Made by a program: the position numbers and the translations under genes. Positions 23,198 through 30,452 of a DNA stretch of 64,000 bases are shown piece by piece. The notes beneath the pieces are model-generated. The model ran no database searches. It had not been told where the DNA came from and saw only the letters and a program-made list of their open reading frames with translations. Every line of letters starts with the position of its first letter. Within the stretch, counting starts at the first letter, position 1. Source of the DNA: Hyphomicrobiales bacterium (GTDB taxonomy: Bacteria > Pseudomonadota > Alphaproteobacteria > Rhizobiales > Rhizobiaceae); NCBI GenBank assembly GCA_900474095.1, contig UCOA01000109.1, forward strand, positions 1-64,000, read 5' to 3'.

Positions 23198-24136
23198 ATG
23201 TTCACCACGGACGCGCCCGCACTGGCGCTGAACTTCCTACGCGCCGCGCAGAACTACATCGAGCCCGGTATCTATGCCCGCCAGTATCCGGACTATCAGT
23301 ACCGGGAATTGGTACCGGTCGATAACTCCGCGCCCGACTGGACCACGGCGATCGACTTCTTCTCGATGGGTGATGACGTCGGTCAGGCACGCGAATTTGC
23401 AGCGGATGGCGATGATATCCCGTTCGTCGACTTCAAGCTCGACAACGGCAACAGCCGCGTCTTCATGGCTGGCATCGGCTATCGGTACAATCTCCAGGAG
23501 CTTGCGCATGCGCAGGCATACGGCATCCGCCTGGAAAGCGACCGAGCCGACGCCGCGCGCCGAAAGTACGAACAGTTCGTTGACAACGTCGCATTTCTCG
23601 GCCGCCCGAAGCTCGGTCTTACCGGGCTGCTGAATACCGTCAGCGTGACCGCTCTTACCGCGGCGAACGGGGCAGGCGGCACAGCGACATGGACCACGAA
23701 GACGGCAGACGAGATCCTCGCCGACGTCAACAGCGTGCTCTCCATTATCTTCACCGCTTCCAATGGCATTGAGCAGGCCGATACCATCCTGCTTGATCAG
23801 GATCGCTATGCGCTGATCGCCACCAAGCGCCTCGACGCCACGATGACAACGACCATTCTGGAGCACATCCAGCGTGCGAACATCTACACGATCCGGACCG
23901 GTCGCCCTCTGACTATCCGGGCCGTTTTCGGCCTCGAGAATGCAGGCGCTGGCAGCACGCACCGGCTGGTTGCCTATCGTCGCGATCCTGGCGTCGTGAA
24001 GATGCATGTCCCCATGCCGCTTCGCTGGCTGCAGGCCGAACAGCGCCTGCTCAAATACGAAGTGCCTGGCATCTTCCGCCTTGGCGGTGTCGAAGTCCGT
24101 CGCCCTGGTGCGATGCGCTATCTGGATGGGATCTGA
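23198..24136 (+). CDS. Major capsid protein, DUF2184 family
   Basis: 312 aa from the ATG at 23198 (AAGGAG site). DUF2184 pattern: IEPGIYARQYPDYQYRELVP, GRPKLGLTGLLN, a central NGIEQADTILLDQDRYALI and VAYRRDPGVVKMHVPMPL near the C-terminus. HK97-like fold expected. No delta-domain is apparent at the N-terminus, in keeping with a separate scaffold protein. Confidence 0.88.
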   Translation: MFTTDAPALALNFLRAAQNYIEPGIYARQYPDYQYRELVPVDNSAPDWTTAIDFFSMGDDVGQAREFAADGDDIPFVDFKLDNGNSRVFMAGIGYRYNLQELAHAQAYGIRLESDRADAARRKYEQFVDNVAFLGRPKLGLTGLLNTVSVTALTAANGAGGTATWTTKTADEILADVNSVLSIIFTASNGIEQADTILLDQDRYALIATKRLDATMTTTILEHIQRANIYTIRTGRPLTIRAVFGLENAGAGSTHRLVAYRRDPGVVKMHVPMPLRWLQAEQRLLKYEVPGIFRLGGVEVRRPGAMRYLDGI

Positions 24137-24138
24137 TC

Positions 24139-24435
24139 ATGGTCAAGCTTGAAAACACGCGTCCTGGTGGCTTCGGCATTCCCGGCGGCCCTGTCATTGC
24201 CGGAAAGTCCACCCTCGAGGTCGAGCAGTCCGATTGGGATACGGTGAAGGATCATCCGGTTGTCGTCGCGTGGATCAAAGCCGAACACCTCATCGTGTCG
24301 GGCGACGATGATGATCCGAAGCCCTCGGAGCGTGACGACCTGAAGAAGCAAGCGGCCGAACTCGGGTTGGAATACCCGAAGAACATCAGCACCGAGAAGC
24401 TGAAAGAGCTGATCGACGCGAAGCTCGCTTCCTGA
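24139..24435 (+). CDS. Small virion-module protein with HeH/LEM-like C-terminus
   Basis: 98 aa. The C-terminal 35 residues (KKQAAELGLEYPKNISTEKL, then KELIDAKL) look like a HeH/LEM helix-extended-helix motif. The N-terminal part is unrecognised. Lies 2 nt after the capsid gene. Confidence 0.6.
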   Translation: MVKLENTRPGGFGIPGGPVIAGKSTLEVEQSDWDTVKDHPVVVAWIKAEHLIVSGDDDDPKPSERDDLKKQAAELGLEYPKNISTEKLKELIDAKLAS

Positions 24436-24489
24436 CGGCAATTGGAGCCCGGCGGGCAACTGGCGGGCACCCTACCATCGGAGAATGAC

Positions 24490-24981
24490 ATGGCTGGATA
24501 CGGTGATAACGCTGCGTTCACGGCCTATGCGGCTGCTGCGGGCTATGTCTTTCCTGATGGCACGACTGACGACCAGAAGACCGCAGCCCGTCAGCGCGGC
24601 TCCCTTGTGATCGATCGGTATGAACCGAAATTCTCGGGCACGCGCACGGGCGGCTTTGCCCAGGAGAGAGCCTGGCCGCGCACGGGCGGCACCACTTATT
24701 ATGGCGAGGCGATCGGCGCTGATATTCCAGCGGCCATCGTCAACGCCTCATACGAAGCTGCATTTCTCGAGCTGGTCACCCCGGGCAGCCTGTCGCCGGT
24801 CGTTACGGGATCGGCCACGGTGAAGCGCGAGAAGGTCGGCCAGATCGAGGTCGAATACGCGGCTTCAACGACCACGTCTGTCGCTGAACTGGTTGGGATG
24901 GCAATGCCGGTGGTGACGCTGATCGAAGGGCTGTTGTGGCCGTTCCTGATCGCCTGCCTTCCAGCCATTCTGGTCATTTAG
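24490..24981 (+). CDS. DnaT-like head-tail adaptor protein
   Basis: 163 aa from the ATG at 24490. Contains AAGYVFPDGTTDDQKTAARQRGS, VIDRYEPKFSGTRTGGFAQ and ERAWPRTGG, hallmarks of the DnaT-like / gp6-type connector family in siphoviruses. The final 25 residues are hydrophobic (VVTLIEGLLWPFLIACLPAI), which is unusual. It probably bridges portal and tail. Confidence 0.7.
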   Translation: MAGYGDNAAFTAYAAAAGYVFPDGTTDDQKTAARQRGSLVIDRYEPKFSGTRTGGFAQERAWPRTGGTTYYGEAIGADIPAAIVNASYEAAFLELVTPGSLSPVVTGSATVKREKVGQIEVEYAASTTTSVAELVGMAMPVVTLIEGLLWPFLIACLPAILVI

Positions 24982-25445
24982 TTCGGCAGAACGTTAAACT
25001 GAATGGGAGGGCATCCCGCCGGTTGGGGGACGCGCAAGCAACGTTTGACCATTTCCGCTCCGCCCTTTGAGTAGTCAGCAGTGGCAATGTTCTTGAAGGT
25101 GATCTTCACCGTATTGCCTCTGCTGCCTTCGGAAAAAGCCTCGTTCGAAACGGAAAGCCCGAGCGTTCCACCAACCCCCATTGGGATTGCGTCCGCATTC
25201 GCTCCCACGGTCGATTTGTTGGTCGCGCCCGCGGCGATATTAAATTCGACAACAGCCTCGTCGGCAATCATTCCGACCTTTGGTCGCCCGACAGATCGTT
25301 GCTGCACCTCGTAGAGAGTGTCGGCCATTTCTATTACCGCGCTTCTGAGTGTTATGTCTGTCGGCCTCGCAACTTGATTGGGTGTCGTGCAGCCACAGAG
25401 TCCAAACGTAACAAGCGCTGCCGACACAATACGTTCTTTGGCCAT
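24978..25445 (-). CDS. Putative lipoprotein moron
   Basis: 155 aa. Signal peptide with lipobox-like LCGC near residues 16-19, then a soluble domain (TLRSAVIEMADTLYEVQQ; DEAVVEFNIAAGATN; NTVKITFKNIATADY). The pattern weakly recalls the 'trypco2' trypsin-co-occurring domain. Minus strand, convergent with the upstream structural genes and divergent from the connector gene. May be expressed from the lysogen and alter the envelope (for example superinfection exclusion); this is inference. Confidence 0.55.
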   Translation of the reverse strand: MAKERIVSAALVTFGLCGCTTPNQVARPTDITLRSAVIEMADTLYEVQQRSVGRPKVGMIADEAVVEFNIAAGATNKSTVGANADAIPMGVGGTLGLSVSNEAFSEGSRGNTVKITFKNIATADYSKGGAEMVKRCLRVPQPAGCPPIQFNVLPN

Positions 25446-25501
25446 TACTACCTCTCCATGTTAAGAAGTACTAAATAAACCAGAAGGCGATTTATCTGTC
25501 T

Positions 25502-25858
25502 ATGGCAACCTTTGACTATGTGCCTCTGCAGGCCACAGCGCGTCGGCTCATCGTGAAGTTCGGCCAGACTGGAACCGTGACTCGACTCGTCAACACGGGC
25601 ACGTCCTACGACCCGACGCAGACGCCCACGACATTCTCGTGTCAGCTGGTCGTTCTCGACTACGAAGACAGCAAAGTCGACGGCACGATGATCAAGCGCA
25701 GCGACAAGATGATCTACGTCAGCACGGCCGGCCTGACGTCTGGCCTCGAGCAGAGTGACAAGATCACCGTCGGCGTAGAGGAATACTCGATCGAACGTCT
25801 GAAACCCCTGAACCCGGCCGGCACACTGCTGTATTGGGAAGTGCAGGGCAGGCGATGA
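25502..25858 (+). CDS. Head-tail connector (neck) protein
   Basis: 118 aa, beta-rich (RRLIVKFGQTGTVTRLVNTG; IYVSTAGLTSGLEQSDKI; YSIERLKPLNPAGTLLYWEV). Position and length fit a head-closure/neck protein. Overlaps the next gene by 4 nt. Confidence 0.65.
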   Translation: MATFDYVPLQATARRLIVKFGQTGTVTRLVNTGTSYDPTQTPTTFSCQLVVLDYEDSKVDGTMIKRSDKMIYVSTAGLTSGLEQSDKITVGVEEYSIERLKPLNPAGTLLYWEVQGRR

Positions 25859-26892
25859 CATTCGAAGAGCTTCTTGCGAAATACGAACCTGCCATCGTGC
25901 AGGCTTTCCTTGAAGGTATCGAGGCGCTCCGTTCGCAAATCATCCTCGCTCGTGTGATCGAACGTCTGGAGCGTGGCGATATCAGCGGCGCCGTACAGGC
26001 GATGCAGATCGAGTCGGAGGCGTTCTCTGCGCTTGAGGTGGCGTTGACGGAAGCATTCAACGCCGGGGGTATCAACGCTGTGGGCGAACTGCCGGCCATC
26101 AAGGATCCGCAGGGCAATCGCGTAATTTGGCGTTTTGGCGTGAGGAACCCAGCGGCCGAAGCCATCCTTCGTGACCTGTCTGCAACGCTCGTCACCCATA
26201 TAACAGAGGACCAAAAGCAGGGCATCCGCTACGCGCTTGAACAAGGCGTGGCGCGAGGCGGCAACCCGCGTTCAACGGCCTTGGATGTTGTCGGTCGTCA
26301 AAACCGCATCACGGGCCGCAGGGAAGGCGGCATCGTCGGCCTGACCAGCCACCAGGTCGAATTCATCGAGCGTGCGAGGATCAATCTTGCCTCCGGCGAC
26401 CCTGACCTGATGAAGCAGTACTTCGCGCTGAAGACGCGCGACAAGCGCTTCGATCGGACCGTTGCCGCAGCCATGCGCGAGGGCAAACCGGTTGCCGCGG
26501 ATATGCTTGGCAAAATCATCGGCCGACTGTCCGACAAGAACCTGTTGCTCCGTAGCGAGATGCTAGCCCGCACCGAAACCATGATGGCGCTCGGAAGCGC
26601 CCGCGACGAGGCCATGCGCCAGCAGATCGAGGCAGGTAAGGTCGCGGCGCAGGACGTGCAGAAGATTTGGCGTTCAGCTGGCGACAACCGGGTGCGTCAC
26701 ACACATCGCGTTCTCAACGGCAAATCGATTGGCGTGGACGGTGTTTTCATCACCCCGACCGGCGCGCCGCTGCGATTCCCTGGTGATCCGAAGGCGACCA
26801 CCAGCGAGATCTCCGGCTGCCGATGCCGCCTGCAATACAAGGTCGACTTCTTCGCCGCGGTAGCCCGCCGATATCGTGCCGAGGCGGCCTAA
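25855..26892 (+). CDS. Head morphogenesis protein (Mu gpF / SPP1 gp7-like)
   Basis: 345 aa from the ATG at 25855 (ATGA overlap). C-terminal motif typical of the minor head protein family: RSEMLARTETMMALGSARDE, KIWRSAGDNRVRHTHRVLNG and SEISGCRCRLQYKVDF. Helical N-terminal half. Usually bound to the portal inside the capsid. Its late position, after the capsid, is unusual compared with SPP1. Confidence 0.8.
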   Translation: MTFEELLAKYEPAIVQAFLEGIEALRSQIILARVIERLERGDISGAVQAMQIESEAFSALEVALTEAFNAGGINAVGELPAIKDPQGNRVIWRFGVRNPAAEAILRDLSATLVTHITEDQKQGIRYALEQGVARGGNPRSTALDVVGRQNRITGRREGGIVGLTSHQVEFIERARINLASGDPDLMKQYFALKTRDKRFDRTVAAAMREGKPVAADMLGKIIGRLSDKNLLLRSEMLARTETMMALGSARDEAMRQQIEAGKVAAQDVQKIWRSAGDNRVRHTHRVLNGKSIGVDGVFITPTGAPLRFPGDPKATTSEISGCRCRLQYKVDFFAAVARRYRAEAA

Positions 26893-27338
26893 TGGCAACG
26901 CTCTCGTTCAGGGCTGCCGTCGCAGGTTGGGCAGACAAAGTCGAAGGAGCTGTTGACGCGATTTTCAAGGAAGCCACACAGGAAGTCGTCGAGGAGATGC
27001 AGACCACGCGGAAAGAGGGCGGGCGGATGCGCGTCGATACTGGGTTTCTGTGGGCCTCGCTCATGGCATCGACGTCGGCCATGCCGCGCATCAATCCGAA
27101 TGCCCTACCGGTCAAGGGGCAGCATTATACGTTCGATATGGATCAGATCGAGGCCGTGATCATCGGCGCCGACCTCGGCGACGAGCTTTATTTCGGCTAC
27201 ACGGCGGCCTACGCAGCGCATCGCGAATATGGGGCTCGTGGTCAGCCGGCGGACGCGTTCGTTCGTCTTGCAGTACAAAATTGGCCGATCGTGGTTGATC
27301 GCAAGGCGGCCGAACTCAAGGCTCGGCTGGGTTTGTAG
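26892..27338 (+). CDS. HK97 gp10-like tail completion protein
   Basis: 148 aa. Start TAATG overlap. RVDTGFLWASLMAS and FGYTAAYAAHREYGARGQPA are typical of HK97 gp10-like neck/tail proteins (the 'HEYG' type motif). Connects tail to head. Confidence 0.75.
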   Translation: MATLSFRAAVAGWADKVEGAVDAIFKEATQEVVEEMQTTRKEGGRMRVDTGFLWASLMASTSAMPRINPNALPVKGQHYTFDMDQIEAVIIGADLGDELYFGYTAAYAAHREYGARGQPADAFVRLAVQNWPIVVDRKAAELKARLGL

Positions 27339-27510
27339 CTCCATCTGTCTTTTTCACGAGCGCAGATTGCAGAGTGAATAACGCGAGCCGAGCGGCCTTG
27401 ATTGTGTGGTCGCCGAACGCTGTTTCGCCGCGTCCCTGCGCCAGCAATAACCACGCCTGGTGCAGGCGGTCGTAAATCTCGCTGTCTGATAGAAGCGGCT
27501 TTTCGGACAT
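27316..27510 (-). CDS. Possible small minus-strand protein
   Basis: 64 aa from the ATG at 27510; helical (SEIYDRLHQAWLLLAQGRGE, AARLALFTLQSAL). It fills the 185-nt gap between tail genes, antisense, and its end overlaps the gp10-like gene by 23 nt. No ribosome-binding site is visible, so confidence is low. Confidence 0.4.
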   Translation of the reverse strand: MSEKPLLSDSEIYDRLHQAWLLLAQGRGETAFGDHTIKAARLALFTLQSALVKKTDGATNPAEP

Positions 27511-27523
27511 AGGTAATCGATAC

Positions 27524-27955
27524 ATGGCGACGAGCACCGACGCAATCATTCTGGCTGTCTTGCTGGAGCGGCTGAAAACCCTGATCTTCACGCCCGCTCT
27601 GGCGGTTGCTGAGCCTGGCATTGATTTTCCCGCCTCGGGGCAGACCAAGCCGGACAATTACCTGCAGGTCGCGTTCCTTCCCAACCAGACGCGCCAGGTC
27701 ACTATGGGCGACGACCCGCAGCAGAAGCGCGGGCTGCTTCAGGTCTCTGTCTACTGGAAATCGGGTGTCGGCCATATCAAGCCGCTCGATGCCGCCGGCC
27801 GGATCATCGACCACTTCAAGAACCAGACAATGTTCGCCTCTGGCGTGAGGATCACGATCAGCAGCGAGCCTTGGGCTGCAAGCCCGATCCAAGAGGATGA
27901 CCGCGTTTTGATCCCGGTCACCATTCCCTACCACGCCTTCGAACCGGAGAACTGA
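27524..27955 (+). CDS. DUF4128 tail terminator-like protein
   Basis: 143 aa. Features FPASGQTKPDNYLQVAFLPN, LLQVSVYWKSGVGHIKPLDA and IPYHAFEPEN match DUF4128 / tail terminator proteins, which cap the tail tube. Directly precedes the tail tube gene. Confidence 0.75.
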   Translation: MATSTDAIILAVLLERLKTLIFTPALAVAEPGIDFPASGQTKPDNYLQVAFLPNQTRQVTMGDDPQQKRGLLQVSVYWKSGVGHIKPLDAAGRIIDHFKNQTMFASGVRITISSEPWAASPIQEDDRVLIPVTIPYHAFEPEN

Positions 27956-27957
27956 AC

Positions 27958-28443
27958 ATGGCCAACAAGGCAACAAAGAAGGGCAGCAAAGTCTATGTTT
28001 GCTCAACTGCCCAGAACAGCGATCTCATCCTATCCGCCTTCGCGGCTCTGACCTGGGTCCAGGTCGGAAAGGTCGGAAACATTGGCGATTTTGGTGCTGA
28101 TTCTGCGATGAACTCGTACAATACCCTCGACGAACCCGTTACCCAGAAGCAGAAGGGCACGGCCAACGCGGGCGATCCTCAGATCGAAGTGGCCTCGATC
28201 GCGACCGACGCCGGCCAGGTGATCCTCCGCATGTTTGGCGATCCGCTGAACCAGGACAACATGGCAATCAAGATCGAGCGCAACGACGGTGGTGCTGGTT
28301 TCACGAACACAATCTTCTACAGCCGCGGTGTCGTTTCCGGTCCGCTCTATCCGGGCGGCGGCTCCGACGACTTCGAGCTCGAGCGCTACACGATCGGCCT
28401 TAACCAGCTACCGCTCCGCGTCAATCCGGCCGTAATCCCGTAA
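27958..28443 (+). CDS. Major tail tube protein
   Basis: 161 aa. Starts MANKATKKGSKVYVCST; ends IGLNQLPLRVNPAVIP; beta-rich with KIERNDGGAGFTNTIFYSRG. Siphovirus tail tube subunit, placed between the tail terminator and tail chaperones. Confidence 0.8.
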   Translation: MANKATKKGSKVYVCSTAQNSDLILSAFAALTWVQVGKVGNIGDFGADSAMNSYNTLDEPVTQKQKGTANAGDPQIEVASIATDAGQVILRMFGDPLNQDNMAIKIERNDGGAGFTNTIFYSRGVVSGPLYPGGGSDDFELERYTIGLNQLPLRVNPAVIP

Positions 28444-28458
28444 CCCGATAGGTGACCC

Positions 28459-28860
28459 TTGGACATTTCGAAACTTGTAAACTCTGATGACCTTTTCACG
28501 CTCAAGCTCACCGGCCCTGACACGGACGAGTTGATCGGCATTACCTTCATGATCCGTTCGAGTGAGAGCAATGAGGTCAAGAAGGTCGTCCGGCAGCACA
28601 GCGACAAGTTCCTCGCCAGCCGGAAGAAAAAGCTGACTACGGCCAAGGTCGAAGATGAGTACCTCGACAAGGCCGCGGCCTCGATCGCGTCTTGGGATTG
28701 GGGCGATCACGATTGGAAGGGCGAAAAGCCGGAACTCACGTTCGACAGGGCGCGTGAGGTCGTCGAGGAAGCGGGCTGGATTTACGATCAGGTCGCTGCG
28801 GCTTCTGAGGATCGCGCAAATTTTACGAAGAGCTTGGGGAAAGGCTCTGCGAAGCCATAG
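28459..28860 (+). CDS. Tail assembly chaperone (upstream frame, gpG-like)
   Basis: 133 aa, TTG start at 28459 with AGGTGA upstream. Contains LVNSDDLFTLKLTGPDTDEL and IASWDWGDHDWKGEKPELTF. In siphoviruses two tail chaperones are made from overlapping frames by programmed frameshifting. Here the frame ends at 28860, and the following -1 frame continues without a stop from the slippery site at 28818-28824. Confidence 0.75.
   Translation: MDISKLVNSDDLFTLKLTGPDTDELIGITFMIRSSESNEVKKVVRQHSDKFLASRKKKLTTAKVEDEYLDKAAASIASWDWGDHDWKGEKPELTFDRAREVVEEAGWIYDQVAAASEDRANFTKSLGKGSAKP
28818..28824 (+). promoter_or_regulatory. Programmed -1 frameshift site (A AAT TTT)
   Basis: The zero-frame codons GCA-AAT-TTT-ACG form the canonical slippery heptamer A_AAT_TTT. 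Slipping one base back leads directly into the open frame that encodes the second chaperone segment, 36 nt before the zero-frame stop. Confidence 0.7.
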
Positions 28861-29189
28861 CGCTCACCGCGCGCTATGACTGCGTGAAGGACAAGGACGG
28901 CGAAACCCGGCGCGAGCGAAACGAGAGCTTCGAGGTGGAAAGCCCCGAAGTCGATGTTCCCGAGATCGGTATGTTCCTGTGGAACTGGTTTTGGGAGTTG
29001 CGCGAAAGTTCAGCGCCGGGTTTCTCCGGTCCGTCTCCGATATCTAATCAGGAGCTGGTCGCCTGGGTGAGCCTGACCGGCAATGTGGTTCGTCGGGAGG
29101 AGGTGAAAATCCTCAAATCGATGAGTTCCCGATACTGCTCGGAGATCGACAAGGAGAGCGAGGCGATAAGGGCGAGGGAGGTCGAGTGA
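28825..29189 (+). CDS. Tail assembly chaperone extension (downstream frame, gpGT-like)
   Basis: The -1 frame after the slippery site reads FYEELGERLCEAIALTARYD and continues through KDKDGETRRERNESF to the stop at 29189. It includes FLWNWFWELRESS, typical of DUF1799-like second chaperones. A GTG at 28884 could start it independently, but the coding-like sequence extends upstream of that codon up to the slip site, so a frameshift fusion from 28459 is the better reading. Confidence 0.7.
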
Positions 29190-29212
29190 ACCAAGCCCCT
29201 CGCTTTGTGGAG

Positions 29213-29521
29213 CTAGGCAGCATGCAGCGTAGGTATGCCGCTAACGTCAACTTCCTGTTCGGCGTGCCACGCATCGTATGCTGCCTGCGTACGCAGCCAT
29301 ACGGCGGCGCCGTCGCCGAACATCTTGCCGAGACGCACGGCAATATTCGGAGAAACAGGCTTCTTCTCCCGAAGGATATCGTAGAGCTGCTGACGCGAAA
29401 TGCCGAGCAAATTGGCGATTTCCACCTTGGTCTTTCCCGTCGCCGGGATGATGTCTTCAAGCAGAGCTCCAGGGTGCGTGGGGCAGCGCTTGAGTGGCCT
29501 CGTTACTTCATAAACGGGCAT
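29213..29521 (-). CDS. higA: HigA-type antitoxin
   Basis: 102 aa from the ATG at 29521. N-terminal HTH: HPGALLEDIIPATGKTKVEI, LLGISRQQLYDILREKKPVS, then MFGDGAAVWLRTQAAYDAWH, the classic HigA/XRE layout. Encoded 26 nt downstream of the HigB gene. It would neutralise HigB and repress the operon via the inverted repeats upstream of higB. Confidence 0.88.
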   Translation of the reverse strand: MPVYEVTRPLKRCPTHPGALLEDIIPATGKTKVEIANLLGISRQQLYDILREKKPVSPNIAVRLGKMFGDGAAVWLRTQAAYDAWHAEQEVDVSGIPTLHAA

Positions 29522-29547
29522 AGGATCATTCCCCAAACTGAGCCGCC

Positions 29548-29826
29548 TCAATGATATTGCTCGAAATCGACGTGAGCGGCATCTTTGCCGTCGAATTCGA
29601 ATGTAATGCACCACGGTCCGTTGACATGGATCGTGTATCTCGTCGGGTTGAAGCCTTTCAGAGAGTGGAAGTCAAAACCGGGAAGGTTCAGGTCTTCTGG
29701 TCGCTCCGCAGCGTCAAGACGGTCCAATCGCACAAGAATGCGCTTCTGCATTTTGGCGTCAATCTTTCCGGTTTTTCCGGTCTCAAAGAGGCTCGCCAGC
29801 GCTTTGTTCTTGAACGACTTGATCAT
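29548..29826 (-). CDS. higB: HigB-type mRNA interferase toxin
   Basis: 92 aa. RelE/HigB fold: MIKSFKNKALASLFETGKTG, RLDRLDAAERPEDLNLPGFD, RYTIHVNGPWCITFEFDG and a final HVDFEQYH. HigB cleaves mRNA on the ribosome. Toxin-first order and the adjacent HTH antitoxin identify the pair. Located antisense between the tail chaperone and tape measure genes. Confidence 0.88.
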   Translation of the reverse strand: MIKSFKNKALASLFETGKTGKIDAKMQKRILVRLDRLDAAERPEDLNLPGFDFHSLKGFNPTRYTIHVNGPWCITFEFDGKDAAHVDFEQYH

Positions 29827-29833
29827 GATTTAT

Positions 29834-29884
29834 GTAAGCTGTTTGCTTACGTGATGTCAAGAGAGGTGTAAGCAATCATCTTAC
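29834..29884. promoter_or_regulatory. higBA operator repeats
   Basis: GTAAGC-TGTTT-GCTTAC at 29834-29850 is a perfect 6-bp inverted repeat just upstream of the higB start; a second GTAAG-N7-CTTAC lies at 29868-29884. Likely HigA binding sites for autoregulation. Confidence 0.6.
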
Positions 29885-29900
29885 ATTTCCGGTCTTCCGA

Positions 29901-30323
29901 TCAATATCCGCCGGGGCGAGAATAAGCGCTTCGCCCACCGCACCTATTGCCGGCCGCATCATATTGCCAATCGTATTGGCAATTTCCTCGATAGGTGGGG
30001 TAGGACGTACCACCGCAATTATTATTGGCGCAGACGGCTACCGCAGTCCCGACCAAAGCGACGGCTGCAATAGCTGCAATGGCTTGGTTTTGCTGCTGCA
30101 CAATCGCAGGGCAGCCATAAGGGTTGATACCGCGGCGACTGAGCTCGGTCGCAACATCCTGTCGGAAATACGGGTCTCCAGACTCCATCAAAGTTCGGCA
30201 CAATGCGGCCTTACTTACTGCCTTTGGATTTTTATGGAAGTCCGCCTGTGTAGTTGTGCAACTTGCCAAAGCAATAGTCATGGCTGCGGCCACACCGAGC
30301 CGGCCCGTAAAATTGAATATCAA
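29901..30323 (-). CDS. Putative lipoprotein moron
   Basis: 140 aa. Signal peptide ending in lipobox LASC (residues about 19-22), then KAVSKAALCRTLMESGDPYF, a hydrophobic segment (IAAIAAVALVGTAVAV) and a C-terminal Cys/Tyr/Gly-rich tail (NCQYDWQYDAAGNRCGGRSA). Minus strand next to higBA. May modify the cell surface of the lysogen; function unknown. Confidence 0.6.
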   Translation of the reverse strand: MIFNFTGRLGVAAAMTIALASCTTTQADFHKNPKAVSKAALCRTLMESGDPYFRQDVATELSRRGINPYGCPAIVQQQNQAIAAIAAVALVGTAVAVCANNNCGGTSYPTYRGNCQYDWQYDAAGNRCGGRSAYSRPGGY

Positions 30324-30452
30324 TATGATGTCCCCCTCAGAACAGGGAGATCATGACACAACTTATCGAAGAGTCGAGTCCTTCGAGCATCCATAAAGCC
30401 TGGCTGAACGGCGGTCTCAGGCAAGCTTTTTCACATTCGGAAAGTCAACAAC

